Assembly: GCF_023845585.1 (NCBI RefSeq)
Contig: NZ_JAMQHS010000004.1
Coordinates: 124,001 to 188,000, forward strand
Direction: 5' to 3'
Source: Clostridium sp. CMCC3677
Lineage (GTDB): Bacteria > Bacillota > Clostridia > Clostridiales > Clostridiaceae
DNA: 64,000 nt
Part shown: one piece after another, positions 26,922 to 38,191 of the stretch
Layout of the letters: the number at the start of each line of letters is the position of its first letter
How positions within the stretch are numbered: the first letter of the stretch is position 1
Program-made: the position numbers and the translations under genes
Notes under the pieces: generated by a model
What the model saw: the letters and a program-made list of their open reading frames with translations, nothing else
What the model was told of the DNA's origin: nothing
The model's database searches: none

Positions 26922-27797
26922 TTAAAATAATAACTTTTGTATCTTAAATCCTTTGCTATCTTTCATGCCAAGTCCTATAAAAGTATTTTCTTTATCATAT
27001 ACTCTATACAAAATATTATTTTCTATAACTTCATCGCTTAATCTTTTATCATATACCTTTACTCCATTGACTAATAATTTTGTAAATGAAGTATTCACTG
27101 TCAATTTAGGATAAGATGAAAGTGCCTCTTCTATACTTATTATATAGCTTTCAATATTTTCTGGTGTTAAATCTTCAATATTAATACTATCTTCTTCTTT
27201 AAATACAGAAGTTTCAGTTCTTATTAAATTAACCATGGTTGCTCCTACATTTAGTTTTTCACCAATGTCATAACATAAGCTTCTTATATATGTACCTTTT
27301 GAACATGTAACTTTAAAAGACACATACGGTAAATCATAATCAATCTCACAAATATCATAAATAGTAATACGTCTTGCTTCTCTTTCAACTTCAATTCCTT
27401 GTCTTGCAAGTTGATAAAGTCTTACTCCATTTTGTTTCAATGCACAATACATTGGTGGGACTTGATCATATTCCCCCATAAAAGAAAGTATACTTTCTTT
27501 TACATCATTTTCTTTTATATGAGAAGTGTCTCTTTCTTTTACAACTTCACCTTCCAAATCATAGGTAGTTGTATTTTTACCTAGCAACAATTTTACCTTA
27601 TATACTTTTCTAGAATTCATTATATAATCTATAATCTTAGTTGCTTTTCCTAGACAAACTGGTAAAACACCTTCAGCTTCTGGATCAAGAGTTCCTGTAT
27701 GTCCAACTTTTTTTTCTTTTGCTGTAAATCTTATTTTTCTAACTACATCAAAAGAAGACATTCCCTTATTTTTAAATACGTTTAGTACACCATTCAT
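26922..27797 (-). CDS. truB: tRNA pseudouridine(55) synthase
   Basis: 291 aa enzyme making the universal pseudouridine 55 of the tRNA T-loop. The catalytic Asp lies in GHTGTLDPEAEGVLPVCLG near residue 39; KVYKVKLLLG, YDLPYVSFKVTCSKGTYIRSL and the C-terminal PUA-like extension follow. The start ATG overlaps the nrnA stop by 4 nt (ATGA), and ribF follows after 16 nt. Confidence 0.97.
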   Translation of the reverse strand: MNGVLNVFKNKGMSSFDVVRKIRFTAKEKKVGHTGTLDPEAEGVLPVCLGKATKIIDYIMNSRKVYKVKLLLGKNTTTYDLEGEVVKERDTSHIKENDVKESILSFMGEYDQVPPMYCALKQNGVRLYQLARQGIEVEREARRITIYDICEIDYDLPYVSFKVTCSKGTYIRSLCYDIGEKLNVGATMVNLIRTETSVFKEEDSINIEDLTPENIESYIISIEEALSSYPKLTVNTSFTKLLVNGVKVYDKRLSDEVIENNILYRVYDKENTFIGLGMKDSKGFKIQKLLF

Positions 27798-28771
27798 AAC
27801 TTCATCTCTTCTTTTATTGTTTTTAGTAAATTATTTTTAGCTTCTTCTAAATTTACACCTTTTTGAAGGGCACCTGCTGCTTTAATGTGTCCACCACCAC
27901 CGTATATTTCTGCTACTTTTCTTACATCAACATTGTTTTTTGATCTTAAACTAGTTTTAATTCCTTTTTCTGATTCTTTTAATAATATAGCAACTTCTAT
28001 GCCCTTTATTCCAAGACCAAAAGAAATTATATCTGAAGTATCTGTTGTTAATAAATCAAATTTTTCTAGTATATGATACGGTATTTCCATTACTGCTACT
28101 TTATTATTTAATGCTAATTCTAAATTTGATAACACATAACCCATTAATTTTATTTTATTAAATTCCCTATTATCAAAAAGACTGCTGTGTACTTTACTAT
28201 TGTCTAATCCTAACCCTATAAGTTCTGAAGCTATTGCGTGTGTTCTCTTTGTAACATTAGAATGCCTAAAAGACCCCGTATCTGTAACTAAAGATGTATA
28301 AATTGCTTTTGCCATCTCTAAATTATTCTCGTCTTTTTTACTAAGATCAATACCTAATTCTTTTATAAGTAAATATGATATTTCTGCTGTGGCTGCTGCT
28401 TTAGGATCTACATAATTTATATATCCATATTGTTCATTTGATAAATGATGATCAATATTTATAATTTTTCCATTATAATTATCTAAATTTGCAGAAATTC
28501 TCTCTACATTACCACAATCCATTACTATAACTAAATCAGTGTATTGGTCTGGTTCTAGTGTATTTCCATCAACTTCTTCAGATAAAGAAAGGAAAGAGAG
28601 GTTATCTTGGATAACATCTCTTGAAATAATATAAGCATCTTTTCCTATAGTTCTAAGTGCTTTAAGAAGTGATAAAGTACTTCCTATAGCATCTCCATCA
28701 GGAGATGTATGAAAAGATAATCCAATCTTTTTAGCTTTTAATATCTCTTCCTTTATACTTTGTAAAGACAT
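27794..28771 (-). CDS. nrnA: DHH-family oligoribonuclease / pAp phosphatase
   Basis: 325 aa DHH/DHHA1 phosphoesterase resembling NrnA, which degrades short RNA oligonucleotides and 3'-phosphoadenosine 5'-phosphate. Metal ligands are visible in LSFHTSPDGDAIGSTLS, VIVMDCG and INIDHHLSN, and the DHHA1 motif GGGGHIKAAGA is near residue 298. It shares one base with rbfA (TAATG) and overlaps truB by 4 nt, so the three are translationally coupled in the nusA-infB operon. Confidence 0.93.
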   Translation of the reverse strand: MSLQSIKEEILKAKKIGLSFHTSPDGDAIGSTLSLLKALRTIGKDAYIISRDVIQDNLSFLSLSEEVDGNTLEPDQYTDLVIVMDCGNVERISANLDNYNGKIINIDHHLSNEQYGYINYVDPKAAATAEISYLLIKELGIDLSKKDENNLEMAKAIYTSLVTDTGSFRHSNVTKRTHAIASELIGLGLDNSKVHSSLFDNREFNKIKLMGYVLSNLELALNNKVAVMEIPYHILEKFDLLTTDTSDIISFGLGIKGIEVAILLKESEKGIKTSLRSKNNVDVRKVAEIYGGGGHIKAAGALQKGVNLEEAKNNLLKTIKEEMKL

Positions 28772-29121
28772 TATTTATCTTTTACCTTTTGAATTAACTC
28801 ATCAATATGCATTGCATAATTTATTGAGTCATCTAATTCAAATAATATTTCTGGGTTGTGTCTTACATTTATTCTTTGACCTAGGATTTTTCTTATAAAT
28901 CCACTAGCACTCTTTAAAGCCGTAAAGTTATCCTTTTTTTCTTCCTCTTTTGTTGAGAATATACTTACATATACCTTAGCATATCTTAAGTCTTTAGTAA
29001 CCTTAACGTCTGTAACAGAAATCATAGCAGTAAGTCTAGGGTCTTTAATTTCATTTTGAATAATGTTACTTATTTCTCTTTTAAATTCTTCGTTAATTCT
29101 GCCGCCTCTATAGTTTGGCAT
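28771..29121 (-). CDS. rbfA: 30S ribosome-binding factor A
   Basis: 116 aa single KH-like domain protein that helps mature the 5' end of 16S rRNA and is needed for cold adaptation. Conserved segments are INEEFKREISNIIQNEIKDPRL, SVTDVKVTKDLRYAKVYVSI and RHNPEILFELDDSI. It starts at ATG after AGAGGTGATGT, 13 nt downstream of infB. Confidence 0.97.
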   Translation of the reverse strand: MPNYRGGRINEEFKREISNIIQNEIKDPRLTAMISVTDVKVTKDLRYAKVYVSIFSTKEEEKKDNFTALKSASGFIRKILGQRINVRHNPEILFELDDSINYAMHIDELIQKVKDK

Positions 29122-29134
29122 TTACATCACCTCT

Positions 29135-31198
29135 TTATAGCTCTTTTCTCTTGATTGCCTCCATCATAAAGCATTCAAGGATATCGCCTTCTTTAACGTC
29201 ATTGAATTTTTCTACTGTCAATCCACATTCATATCCAGTATTAACTTCTTTAACGTCATCTTTAAATCTCTTTAATGATGATAAGCTTGATTCAAAAATA
29301 ACTATACCATCTCTTATAACTCTTGTTTCAGCATTTCTTTGAAGCTTACCATTTAGTACATAACAACCAGCAATTGTTCCAACATTTGAAATCTTATAAG
29401 TTTCTCTTACTTCTGCTGATCCTAAAATAACTTCTTTATATTCTGGTTCAAGCATTCCTATCATAGCTGATTTAACATCTTCTATAGCATCATAAATTAT
29501 TCTATAAGTTTTTATCTCTACATTTTCTTTATCAGCTTGTGCTACTGCATTATTATCAGGTCTTACATTAAATCCAATAACTATTGCATTTGAAGCAGTT
29601 GCTAAAGTTATGTCAGTTTCTGTTATTGCACCAACACCACCATGAATTACTCTTACTTTAACATCATCTGTTGAAAGTTTTTCTAGTGATTGATTAATAG
29701 CTTGAACTGATCCTTGAACATCGGCTTTTACTATTATACCAAGTTCTTTAACTTTTCCTTCTTTAATTTGACTATATAAATCTTCTAAAGAAACTCTATT
29801 ACCACTCATTAATGAGTCAGATTTTTCTTTATCTTTTCTCTTATCTGCCATTATTCTAGCTGTTTTTTCATCTTTTACTTGATTAAATCTATCTCCAGCT
29901 TCTGGAACTTCTGAAAGACCTAAAACTTCAACTGGAATTGATGGACCAGCAGATTTGATTTTTTTACCTGTATCATCAAACATTGCTCTTATTCTACCAT
30001 ATGTAGATCCTACAATAATTGCGTCACCAACATGTAAAGTACCATTTTGAACTAATAATGTAGCAACTGGACCTCTACCTTTATCAAGCTTAGCTTCGAT
30101 TACTGTTCCTTTTGCTTTTCTTTCTTTGTTAGCTTTAAGTTCAAGCATTTCAGCTGTAAGTAATACCATTTCAAGTAGTTTATCAATATTTAAATTACTC
30201 TTTGCAGATACTTCTTCACATATAACGTCTCCGCCCCACTCTTCTACTACTAATCCATGTTCTGTTAATTCTTGTTTAACTCTATCTGGATTTGCACCTG
30301 GTTTATCAATTTTATTTATAGCAACAACCATAGGTACGCCAGCAGCTTTACAGTGATTAATTGCTTCTTTAGTTTGAGGCATAATTCCATCATCAGCTGC
30401 AACAACTAATATAACTACATCTGTTACTTGTGCTCCACGTGCTCTCATTGCTGTAAAAGCTTCATGGCCTGGAGTATCTAAGAATGTAATTTCTTCACCA
30501 TTTATATTTATAGTATAAGCTCCTATATGTTGAGTTATACCACCTGCTTCTGTATCAGTAACTTTTGCTTTTCTTATAGCATCAAGTAACGATGTTTTAC
30601 CGTGGTCAACATGACCCATAACAGTTACTATTGGTGGTCTTTTTGCAAGATTTTCTTCATCATCTTCTTCAACTTCTACTGCTTCAAGTTCTTCTGTAAC
30701 TTCTAACTTTTCTAGTATTACACCATAGCTTTCACATACTTTTTCAGCTGTTGCGAAATCTATTTCTTGATTTATTGCTGCCATAACTCCTGAGAAAATT
30801 AATGTTCTGATAACATCATTTGAAGGTTTATTTAATTTTTCAGCTAATTCCTTAACTGTAATAGTTTCTCCAATTTCAATTACTTCAGTCTCAAGTTCTT
30901 CATTTTCATCGTCTTTATCTTCTCTTTTATTCTTTTTCTTTTTCTTTTTAGCTTTGTTAAGCTCGTTTTGTAGAATTTCTTCATATTCATCAACTAAACT
31001 TTTTGCTTCTTCTGAACTTCCTTCAGCATATTCTGGTTTAGTTGCTAATAATTCTTTTATTAATTGAGCTTCTTCATCCTCAATAGCACTCATATGATTT
31101 TTAACTTCCACACCAAACTCATCCATTAATAATGTTATTAAATCTTTTGAACTTACATTAAGTTCTTTTGCTAATTCGTATACTCTTATTTTTGACAT
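29135..31198 (-). CDS. infB: Translation initiation factor IF-2
   Basis: 687 aa GTPase that places initiator tRNA on the 30S subunit. Two IF2-N domains appear (about 1-55 and 105-160) around a Lys/Glu-rich linker (about 80-100). The G domain has G1 GHVDHGKTS near residue 195, G3 DTPGHEAF and G4 NKIDKP. Domains II, III and C follow, ending with the fMet-tRNA-binding C2 barrel ([11 protein letters not shown]). The protein is at the short end of the family because the N-terminal linker is brief, as in other Clostridium. ATG follows GGGGGTGACTTT. Confidence 0.98.
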   Translation of the reverse strand: MSKIRVYELAKELNVSSKDLITLLMDEFGVEVKNHMSAIEDEEAQLIKELLATKPEYAEGSSEEAKSLVDEYEEILQNELNKAKKKKKKNKREDKDDENEELETEVIEIGETITVKELAEKLNKPSNDVIRTLIFSGVMAAINQEIDFATAEKVCESYGVILEKLEVTEELEAVEVEEDDEENLAKRPPIVTVMGHVDHGKTSLLDAIRKAKVTDTEAGGITQHIGAYTININGEEITFLDTPGHEAFTAMRARGAQVTDVVILVVAADDGIMPQTKEAINHCKAAGVPMVVAINKIDKPGANPDRVKQELTEHGLVVEEWGGDVICEEVSAKSNLNIDKLLEMVLLTAEMLELKANKERKAKGTVIEAKLDKGRGPVATLLVQNGTLHVGDAIIVGSTYGRIRAMFDDTGKKIKSAGPSIPVEVLGLSEVPEAGDRFNQVKDEKTARIMADKRKDKEKSDSLMSGNRVSLEDLYSQIKEGKVKELGIIVKADVQGSVQAINQSLEKLSTDDVKVRVIHGGVGAITETDITLATASNAIVIGFNVRPDNNAVAQADKENVEIKTYRIIYDAIEDVKSAMIGMLEPEYKEVILGSAEVRETYKISNVGTIAGCYVLNGKLQRNAETRVIRDGIVIFESSLSSLKRFKDDVKEVNTGYECGLTVEKFNDVKEGDILECFMMEAIKRKEL

Positions 31199-31217
31199 AA
31201 AGTCACCCCCGTTATTA

Positions 31218-31538
31218 TTATCTACTCATATATTGTTTCTCCTCCTCATATATTTCAAGCAATTTTTTTGCCATATTTTTATCTAGGATTCCTAGTATCA
31301 TAATTTGATCACGACCAATAGGACTTCCTAATTCTTCTTTGGAGAAACTATTAATATATGGTATATTTCTTTGAACACAATGTTTTATAAATTTTTCTTT
31401 TGAAGACTGTGATAAATCATTAGATATTATAAACAAATAAATATCAAGTTTATTTCTTAAATCGTCACATTTACTATAACCCTCTAACAAATTTCCTGAT
31501 TTTTTGGCAATACCTAAAAAATTATAGAACTTATTCAT
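31218..31538 (-). CDS. ylxQ: L7Ae-family ribosomal protein YlxQ
   Basis: 106 aa L7Ae/L30e/S12e/Gadd45-type RNA-binding protein ([20 protein letters not shown]-like start; [15 protein letters not shown]). In Bacillus the homologue is annotated YlxQ; L7Ae relatives bind kink-turn RNA, but the precise role is unproven. It overlaps ylxR by 8 nt and precedes infB in the nusA operon. Confidence 0.9.
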   Translation of the reverse strand: MNKFYNFLGIAKKSGNLLEGYSKCDDLRNKLDIYLFIISNDLSQSSKEKFIKHCVQRNIPYINSFSKEELGSPIGRDQIMILGILDKNMAKKLLEIYEEEKQYMSR

Positions 31539-31797
31539 TTTCTATTTCATCCTTTAGTCTTTCATATATTTGTTCACTTATAGAGCTATCTAAGTTTCTA
31601 CTTAATCTTTTAGCTTTAAATGCTTTTTCAAAACATTCTATATCTCTACAAATGTAAGCACCTCTTCCTGATTTTTTACCAGTTAGATCAACTGATATAT
31701 CACCTTCTGGGCTTTTAACTATTCTTATTAGTTCTTTCTTAGGTTTCATTTCCATGCAACCAGTGCACATTCTTAGAGGAATTTTCTTAACTTTCAT
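31531..31797 (-). CDS. ylxR: YlxR/RnpM family RNA-binding protein
   Basis: 88 aa. The family signature PLRMCTGCMEMKPKKELIRIV and GRGAYICRDIECFEKA are intact, with four Cys. The Bacillus homologue was recently described as an RNase P modulator (RnpM). ATG at 31797 is chosen with GAGAGGTG upstream; the longer frame from 31806 would overlap that site. It lies between nusA and ylxQ, as is usual. Confidence 0.93.
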   Translation of the reverse strand: MKVKKIPLRMCTGCMEMKPKKELIRIVKSPEGDISVDLTGKKSGRGAYICRDIECFEKAFKAKRLSRNLDSSISEQIYERLKDEIENE

Positions 31798-31811
31798 TAA
31801 AAACACCTCTC

Positions 31812-32966
31812 CTATTCTTCTATATCTTCACATTTAAGATCTAATCCAGCCACATTTTCTATAGTTTCTTCTGACATATCTACATCTTGATCTATAGCCT
31901 TTTCTTCTTCTGCTTCTAAAGCTTCTTGTTGTGACTTGCTTTTTATATCTATTTTCCAATTAGTAAGTTTTGCTGCAAGTCTTACATTTTGGCCTTCTTT
32001 ACCAATAGCCAATGAAAGTTGATCATCAGCAACTACTATTTTAGCTGATTTGCTATCTTCATTTATTTCTGAACTTATTACTTTTGCTGGACTTAATGCA
32101 TTAGAAATAAATTCTGCTGGATCTTTACTCCATTTTATTATATCTATTTTTTCATTTTTAAGTTCATTTACTATATTTTGAACTCTAACACCTTTAGGAC
32201 CTACACAAGCTCCCATTGCATCTACTTCTTCATCGTTAGAATACACTGCTATCTTACTTCTTGATCCTGCTTCTCTTGAAATACTCTTAATTTCAACTAC
32301 ACCATTAAATATTTCTGGAACTTCTAATTCAAATAATCTCTTAACTAAACCTGGATGTGTTCTTGAGACATGAACTTGAGCTCCTTTTGAAGTATTTTTA
32401 ACTTCAACTATATATAGTTTTAATTTTTCATTAAATCTATAGTCTTCATTTGACATTTGTTCATTAGGACCTATTATACCTTCAATCTTGCCCAAACTAA
32501 CAAAAACCATACCTTTATCTTTTCTTAATATAGTACCTGTTATTATATCAAATTCTTTTTCTTTATATTCACTATAAATTATATTTCTTTCAGCTTCTTT
32601 AATTCTTTGTGTAACTACTTGTTTAGCAAGTTGAGCTGCTACTCTTCCAAAGTTTTTAGGAGTTACTTCTAAATCCACAATATCATCAACTTCATACTTA
32701 GGGTTAATTGCTTTGGCTTCTTCTAATGAAATTTCTGTTACTTCATCATAAACCTCATCAACAACCATTTTTTGAGCATATACGTGAATTTCCCCATTTT
32801 CTCTATTTATACTTATCTTAACATTTTGTGCTGATGTATTTAAATTTGCATAATTCTTTTTATACGCAGCAACCATTGCATCTTCAATAGTAGTAAAAAG
32901 TAAATCTTCTGATATTCCTTTTTCCTTTACTATCTCTTTAAGAGCCCCTACAAACTCTTCATTCAT
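31812..32966 (-). CDS. nusA: Transcription termination/antitermination factor NusA
   Basis: 384 aa RNA polymerase-binding factor that affects pausing, termination and rRNA antitermination. It has an N-terminal polymerase-binding domain (about 1-125), an S1 domain (about 130-200), and KH1 and KH2 (about 205-345; GACVGPKGVRVQNIV and AIGKEGQNVRLAAKLTNWKI). The C-terminal tail is short and acidic without the gamma-proteobacterial acidic repeats, as usual in Firmicutes. It lies 17 nt after rimP. Confidence 0.98.
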   Translation of the reverse strand: MNEEFVGALKEIVKEKGISEDLLFTTIEDAMVAAYKKNYANLNTSAQNVKISINRENGEIHVYAQKMVVDEVYDEVTEISLEEAKAINPKYEVDDIVDLEVTPKNFGRVAAQLAKQVVTQRIKEAERNIIYSEYKEKEFDIITGTILRKDKGMVFVSLGKIEGIIGPNEQMSNEDYRFNEKLKLYIVEVKNTSKGAQVHVSRTHPGLVKRLFELEVPEIFNGVVEIKSISREAGSRSKIAVYSNDEEVDAMGACVGPKGVRVQNIVNELKNEKIDIIKWSKDPAEFISNALSPAKVISSEINEDSKSAKIVVADDQLSLAIGKEGQNVRLAAKLTNWKIDIKSKSQQEALEAEEEKAIDQDVDMSEETIENVAGLDLKCEDIEE

Positions 32967-32983
32967 TTTAATCTCCTCCTTAT

Positions 32984-33445
32984 TTATATTTCTCCCTCTA
33001 AGTTTGCACCTTTTATTTTTTCAGTTGGAATTTTTAATTCTTTTTCTCCCTGAACTGTTATAAACTCATTGTCAGCTTCTTTTAATATACCTTGTATTTT
33101 CTTCATACCTTCTAAAGATCCATTAAATCTTACTAAAACTTCTCTTCCAATAAACTTTTTAAAATGTTCTTCTTTATAAAGTCCTCTATTTAATCCTGGT
33201 GAAGAAACTTCTAAATAGTATGAATCTTCAATTGGATCTTCAACGTCTAGTATTTCACTAACTCTTCTTGAAACTTTTTCGCAATCGTTTAGTGATATAC
33301 TATCTTCTTCTTTATCAATATAAATTCTTAAATAATATTCGCCATTTTCTTTTACATATTCCAAATAGTATAACTCATATGATAATTCTTCTACTATTGG
33401 TTTAACTAATTCTTCTACTTTTTCAAGTAACATATCTTTTCTCAA
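32984..33445 (-). CDS. rimP: Ribosome maturation factor RimP
   Basis: 153 aa 30S assembly factor. The N-terminal alpha/beta domain contains [24 protein letters not shown] and the central [19 protein letters not shown], then [14 protein letters not shown], followed by an SH3-like C-terminal barrel. The start is TTG at 33445 with GGAGG 10 nt upstream; no better codon fits. It is the first gene of the nusA-infB operon and is preceded by a structured leader of about 165 nt. Confidence 0.95.
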   Translation of the reverse strand: MRKDMLLEKVEELVKPIVEELSYELYYLEYVKENGEYYLRIYIDKEEDSISLNDCEKVSRRVSEILDVEDPIEDSYYLEVSSPGLNRGLYKEEHFKKFIGREVLVRFNGSLEGMKKIQGILKEADNEFITVQGEKELKIPTEKIKGANLEGEI

Positions 33446-33510
33446 ATTTATGAAACCTCCTCTGCTATATTCAGTTTTAAAATTAATGCATTCGTTTTTA
33501 ATTATAAAAT

Positions 33511-33548
33511 CATAATCAAAAACGCAACTATATTAAAGTAGTTGCGTT
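33511..33548 (-). terminator. Attenuator-like terminator in the rimP leader
   Basis: A perfect 10-bp stem AACGCAACTA (33521-33530) with TAGTTGCGTT (33539-33548) is followed on the minus strand by a T run (TTTTTGATTA). It lies between promoter and rimP start, so it must be read through to express the operon. Confidence 0.8.
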
Positions 33549-33559
33549 ACAAATAGAAA

Positions 33560-33579
33560 GAGCGGGTAATTTCCCACTC
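33560..33579 (-). promoter_or_regulatory. GC-rich hairpin in the rimP leader
   Basis: On the minus strand GAGTGGG (33579-33573) pairs with CCCGCTC (33566-33560), one pair being G-U, across a 6-nt loop. It is followed by TTTCTATTTG. With the next hairpin it forms a two-stem leader for the nusA operon. I do not assign it to a named RNA family. Confidence 0.65.
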
Positions 33580-33615
33580 CACTTTTATAGCCTATTGACA
33601 TTAAAAACTAAGTAC

Positions 33616-33644
33616 ATAATATCATAAATAATAGATAAATACAA
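33616..33644 (-). promoter_or_regulatory. Promoter of the rimP-nusA-infB operon
   Basis: On the minus strand the -35 is TTGTAT (33644-33639) and the -10 is TATTAT (33621-33616), with 17 bp spacing. The predicted start is about 165 nt upstream of rimP. Confidence 0.7.
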
Positions 33645-33656
33645 GAGTTATAAATA

Positions 33657-33689
33657 AAAGCTTGAATTTAGATATTAATTCATTCTTTT
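33657..33689 (-). terminator. Possible weak terminator of polC
   Basis: AAAG and TGAATT pair with AATTCA and CTTT across a 2x2 internal loop, followed by TTTATTTA on the minus strand. This is the only candidate terminator between polC and the rimP promoter. Confidence 0.4.
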
Positions 33690-33727
33690 GTTTTATGCTA
33701 AAGGTATATTTTTAAGTCTTAGTATTT

Positions 33728-36700
33728 CTAGAATAAAGATAATTGATTCGTTTCTGATAAACCATCTAAGCATCCATGACTGCTTAAACTTTCTATAACA
33801 GTTTTTGAAACCCCTGCTCTTATTCTTAAATCTTCTTTAGATATAAATTCACCTTTTACTCTTGCTTCAACTATATTTTTGGCTGCATTATCCGCAACTC
33901 CAGGCAAAGAATTCAATGGTAAACGAAGTGCTCCATCTTCAATTTTAAATTTTATTCCTTCTGATTTATATAAATCTACTCGTAAGAATTTCACGCCTCT
34001 TTTATAAGCCTCAAAACATAATTCTAATACAGTTATTAATCCTTTGTCTTTTACACTTGCATTATTTCCAAGCTCATATAATTCTTGAAGTTTTGTATGC
34101 ACAGCACCGTCTCCAAGACACACTAAGTTCGCATCAAAATCATCAGCTCTAACTGTAAAATACGTTGCATAATATGCTTCTGGATAATATACCTTGTAAT
34201 ATGCTATTCTAACAGCCATCATTACATATGCAACAGCATGACCTTTAGGGAACATATATTTTATCTTTTTACATGATCCAATATACCATTCTGGTACTTC
34301 ATGTTCTTTCATAAGTTTTTCATCATCTTCTGAAAGACCTTTTCCTTTTCTTACTTTTTCCATTATTGTAAATGCATTCTTTGGTGGTAGTCCTTTATAC
34401 ATTAAGTAAACCATAATATCATCTCTTGTTGCTATACAATCTCTTAATGTAGTAAAGCCTTCTTTTATATAATATTGAGCATTATTAAGCCAAACATCTG
34501 TACCATGGGAAAGTCCTGATATTCTTACTAAATCTGCAAAAGTCTTAGGCTGTGTATCAACAAGCATCCCTCTTACAAATTTGGTACCAAATTCAGGTAG
34601 TCCATAACTTCCAACTTCACATTCTAGTTCCTCTTTTGTAACGCCTAATGCTTCTGGTGATGTAAAAAGACTAAGAACTTTTTCATCATTTAAAGGTATT
34701 GTTTTCGGATCAAGTCCTGTTAAATCTTGTAACATTCTAAGAACAGTAGGATCATCATGTCCAAGTATATCTAATTTTAATAATCTACCACTTATTGAAT
34801 GATAATCAAAATGTGTTGTTACAACATCTGTATCATTATCATCAGCTGGATGTTGTATAGGACAAAAATTATAAATTTCATTATCAGCTGGTACAACCAT
34901 TATTCCACCTGGATGTTGTCCTGTAGTTCTTTTTATTCCTGTACAACCAAGTGTAAGTCTTTCTATTTCAGCTGAAGAGGTTATAATTTCTCTTTCATCT
35001 AAATATTTTTTTACATATCCATAAGCTGTTTTTTCTGCTATTGTTCCAATTGTTCCTGCTTTAAATGTATGACCCTTACCAAATAGTACTTCTGTATACC
35101 TATGTACTACCCCTTGATACTCTCCTGAAAAGTTAAGGTCAATATCAGGTTCTTTATCTCCTTCAAACCCTAAGAAGGTTTCAAACGGTATATCATGACC
35201 ATCTTTTATATATGGTACATCACAATCAGGACAATTTTTATCTGGTAAATCTGCCCCTGAACTTATTGAACCATCTAAAAAGAATTCTGATTTCTTACAC
35301 TTAGGACATACATAATGCGGTGGCAATCCATTAACTTCAGTGATATCAGACATAGTTGCTACAAATGAAGACCCAACGGATCCTCTTGAACCAACCAAAT
35401 AACCATCTTCCGTAGATTTAGCAACTAGTTTTTGAGCTATTAGATATAATACGGCATATCCATTGTTTATTATAGAGTTAAGTTCTTTATCTAGTCTTTT
35501 TTGAACTACCTCTGGAAGAACTTCTCCATAAATAGCATGAGCTTTATTCAATGTCATATTCTTTATATCTTCTTCTGCACCTTCAATTTTAGGTGGATAT
35601 GTTTCATCTGGTATTGGCTTTAACACATCTATACTATCAGATATTTTTTTAGGATTATCAATAACAACTTCTTTTGCGATATCTTTTCCTAAATAAGAAA
35701 ATTCTTTTAACATTTCTTCTGTTGTTTTTAAATAAAGTGGTGGCTGATTATCTGCGTCAGAAAAGCCTTGCCCTGCCATAATTATTCTTCTAAAAGCTTC
35801 ATCATTAGGATTTAAGAAATGTACATCTCCCGTAGCAACAGTAGGTTTATTGCATTCCTTACCCAATCTATATATTTTTCTATTAATCTCTCTTAATTCT
35901 TCTTCATCTTTAACTGACCCTTTTGCAATAAGGAAATTATTATTAGCTATAGGTTGAATTTCAACGTAATCATAAAATTCTATAATTTCTTTTATTTCAT
36001 CATCACTTCGTCCTTCTAATACAGCTTTATATACTTCTCCTGCTTCACATGCAGACCCTATAATTAAGCCTTCTCTAAATTCAGAAAGTAGAGTCTTTGG
36101 TGTTCTTGGCCTTCTAAAGAAATTATCTATATGAGATTTAGATACTAATTTATATAAATTTTTTAATCCTGCTTGCGTCTTAGCTAAAATAATAATATGA
36201 TAAGTTGGTTGCTTTCTTATATCCACTTTTGATAAAAACAAATCATTTAAAGATTTCAAATCATTTATTTCAAAATCCTCTTCTATTTTCTCAAAAGATT
36301 TTAAAAGTATATCTGCTGTTGCTTTTGCATCATCTACTGCTCTATGATGATTTTCAAGAGAAATTCCCAAGAATTTAGCAACTATATTTAGTTTAACCTT
36401 TTTTAATTCAGGATATAAAAATCTACATAATGTAACTGTATCCAATATTGGAAGATCAAACCTTATATTTAAATCTCTGCAATTCTTTTTTATAAAACCC
36501 GTATCAAATGCTGCATTATGTGCAACTACTACAGTATCTTCACAAAACTCCATAAATTTCGGAAGTATATTTTCTATTATGTCTGCATCTTTAACCATAT
36601 TATTATCAATGCTTGTAAGTTGTGTGATTTTATATGGAATATCTCTTTTTGGATTAACAAAACAGCTAAATTTATCTATAATTTCACCATTTTTAATCTT

Positions 36701-38086
36701 AACTGCTCCAATTTCTATTATTTTATCATTAACAGGAGAAAATCCGGTTGTTTCTAAATCAAAAACAACAAATGTATCATCCAATGTATAACCTTTTTCA
36801 TTTATTACAAGAGGAACCCCATTATTAACTAAATAACCTTCAACTCCATACAATATCTTTATTTTATTTTTTTTAGAAGCAAGTTGTGCTTCTGGATATG
36901 CCTGAACTACACCATGATCCGTTATTGCAATTGCTTCATGCCCCCATTTTGCAGCAGTCTCTATTATTTTAGATGCAGATGTAATACCGTCCATACTACT
37001 CATATTAGTATGAAGATGAAGTTCTATTCTCTTTTCCTGAGCTCCATCCATTCTATCAATTTTTTTCATTCTAGCTATATCTCTACCCATTATTACTACT
37101 TCTCTTGCATAAGTATCAAATACAGCTTCACCTCTAACTTTACAATAAAGTCCTTTTTTGACTTCATCCAATACCGCTTCTTTTTCTTGAGGTTTTAAGA
37201 AACACTTTACAGTGATAGAACTTGTATAGTCTGTAATATAAAAAGTTAATATTGTTTTTCCTGTTTTAGTTTCTATAATATCTGTTTTGAAAATTTCACC
37301 TATAATAGCTACATATCCAGTTGTTTCATCTATATCTTTTATAGGTGTAGATTCCATCCTTATACCTCTTCCAAGAATAGTATTTTCATCCTTTGGTTCT
37401 TTCTTGTAAGAAGCATAATTTGGCTTATTATCATTTTTTCTATAATTATTTTCACCGGATTTTTGTGATTTAGATACTTTTGAACTAGAACCATCTGAAC
37501 TTATAGTTCTATTACTCATAACTTCTTTTATTATTTTAATATTTTCTTCTTTTTTACTTGCTTCATATTCTTCACCAATCATTAATTTTGAATCAAAACT
37601 AAAATTAACTTTTGTTGAAATACTAAAAATATCTTTTATATTATTCTGAAGTAATTTATCTATTTTCTTATTTAAAGCATGATTTATTAAAGTTTCATTT
37701 CCTGAATATATATTTATAACTTTTTCATCAACTTTTCTGTTCTTGGAATATAATATAGAACGACATAGAGGGTATTTTTTTGCTATTTCTTCTGCAATAT
37801 TAATCCAATATTTTGAATTAATTTCTTCTAATGATGTATTACTAACATCTAGATAACACAAAAATTCTATATCTATATTAAATCCTAAATTATCTATAAT
37901 TAACTTTTTCAAATATTCTTCTTCTTGACTTGTAAGTGATTCTAATGATTTCAGCACTATTTTTAATATTTGACTTTTTTTATAAAACTGAAATCTTAAT
38001 AGTCTTATTTCTTTATTTTCTAAAATTTCATTCTTATTAATTTCTTTTGTTAATTGTTTTATAAAGTCTTGACTAATAAGAACCAC
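33728..38086 (-). CDS. polC: DNA polymerase III alpha subunit, PolC type
   Basis: 1452 aa leading-strand replicative polymerase of Firmicutes. In order there is an N-terminal domain (about 1-230), an OB fold (about 235-340), a PHP domain ([14 protein letters not shown] near 350), an inserted DnaQ-like 3'-5' exonuclease ([11 protein letters not shown] near 417; DAKAT Asp near 570), a zinc motif ([10 protein letters not shown] and CPDC, about 900-935) and the palm with catalytic acids in [10 protein letters not shown]. It ends with the sliding-clamp motif NQLSLF. The start is uncertain: the GTG at 38086 overlaps the GAGGAGAG ribosome site, and an ATT four codons in would have better spacing. 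A hairpin (38108-38127) lies just upstream. Confidence 0.97.
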   Translation of the reverse strand: MVLISQDFIKQLTKEINKNEILENKEIRLLRFQFYKKSQILKIVLKSLESLTSQEEEYLKKLIIDNLGFNIDIEFLCYLDVSNTSLEEINSKYWINIAEEIAKKYPLCRSILYSKNRKVDEKVINIYSGNETLINHALNKKIDKLLQNNIKDIFSISTKVNFSFDSKLMIGEEYEASKKEENIKIIKEVMSNRTISSDGSSSKVSKSQKSGENNYRKNDNKPNYASYKKEPKDENTILGRGIRMESTPIKDIDETTGYVAIIGEIFKTDIIETKTGKTILTFYITDYTSSITVKCFLKPQEKEAVLDEVKKGLYCKVRGEAVFDTYAREVVIMGRDIARMKKIDRMDGAQEKRIELHLHTNMSSMDGITSASKIIETAAKWGHEAIAITDHGVVQAYPEAQLASKKNKIKILYGVEGYLVNNGVPLVINEKGYTLDDTFVVFDLETTGFSPVNDKIIEIGAVKIKNGEIIDKFSCFVNPKRDIPYKITQLTSIDNNMVKDADIIENILPKFMEFCEDTVVVAHNAAFDTGFIKKNCRDLNIRFDLPILDTVTLCRFLYPELKKVKLNIVAKFLGISLENHHRAVDDAKATADILLKSFEKIEEDFEINDLKSLNDLFLSKVDIRKQPTYHIIILAKTQAGLKNLYKLVSKSHIDNFFRRPRTPKTLLSEFREGLIIGSACEAGEVYKAVLEGRSDDEIKEIIEFYDYVEIQPIANNNFLIAKGSVKDEEELREINRKIYRLGKECNKPTVATGDVHFLNPNDEAFRRIIMAGQGFSDADNQPPLYLKTTEEMLKEFSYLGKDIAKEVVIDNPKKISDSIDVLKPIPDETYPPKIEGAEEDIKNMTLNKAHAIYGEVLPEVVQKRLDKELNSIINNGYAVLYLIAQKLVAKSTEDGYLVGSRGSVGSSFVATMSDITEVNGLPPHYVCPKCKKSEFFLDGSISSGADLPDKNCPDCDVPYIKDGHDIPFETFLGFEGDKEPDIDLNFSGEYQGVVHRYTEVLFGKGHTFKAGTIGTIAEKTAYGYVKKYLDEREIITSSAEIERLTLGCTGIKRTTGQHPGGIMVVPADNEIYNFCPIQHPADDNDTDVVTTHFDYHSISGRLLKLDILGHDDPTVLRMLQDLTGLDPKTIPLNDEKVLSLFTSPEALGVTKEELECEVGSYGLPEFGTKFVRGMLVDTQPKTFADLVRISGLSHGTDVWLNNAQYYIKEGFTTLRDCIATRDDIMVYLMYKGLPPKNAFTIMEKVRKGKGLSEDDEKLMKEHEVPEWYIGSCKKIKYMFPKGHAVAYVMMAVRIAYYKVYYPEAYYATYFTVRADDFDANLVCLGDGAVHTKLQELYELGNNASVKDKGLITVLELCFEAYKRGVKFLRVDLYKSEGIKFKIEDGALRLPLNSLPGVADNAAKNIVEARVKGEFISKEDLRIRAGVSKTVIESLSSHGCLDGLSETNQLSLF

Positions 38087-38103
38087 TCTCCTCTCTAAAG
38101 AAT

Positions 38104-38127
38104 AAATAGAGGGATTTTCATCCCCCT
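38104..38127 (-). terminator. Hairpin between ispG and polC
   Basis: On the minus strand AGGGGGAT and ATCCCTCT pair across a 4-nt loop, followed by ATTTATTCTTT. It is probably a partial terminator of the ispG operon, since polC shows no clear promoter of its own in the 105-nt spacer. Confidence 0.6.
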
Positions 38128-38191
38128 ATACTTATTCTTATATTATAATGCTTAATTTATAAATCACAAAATATCCTTTTTATCTTCTAAA

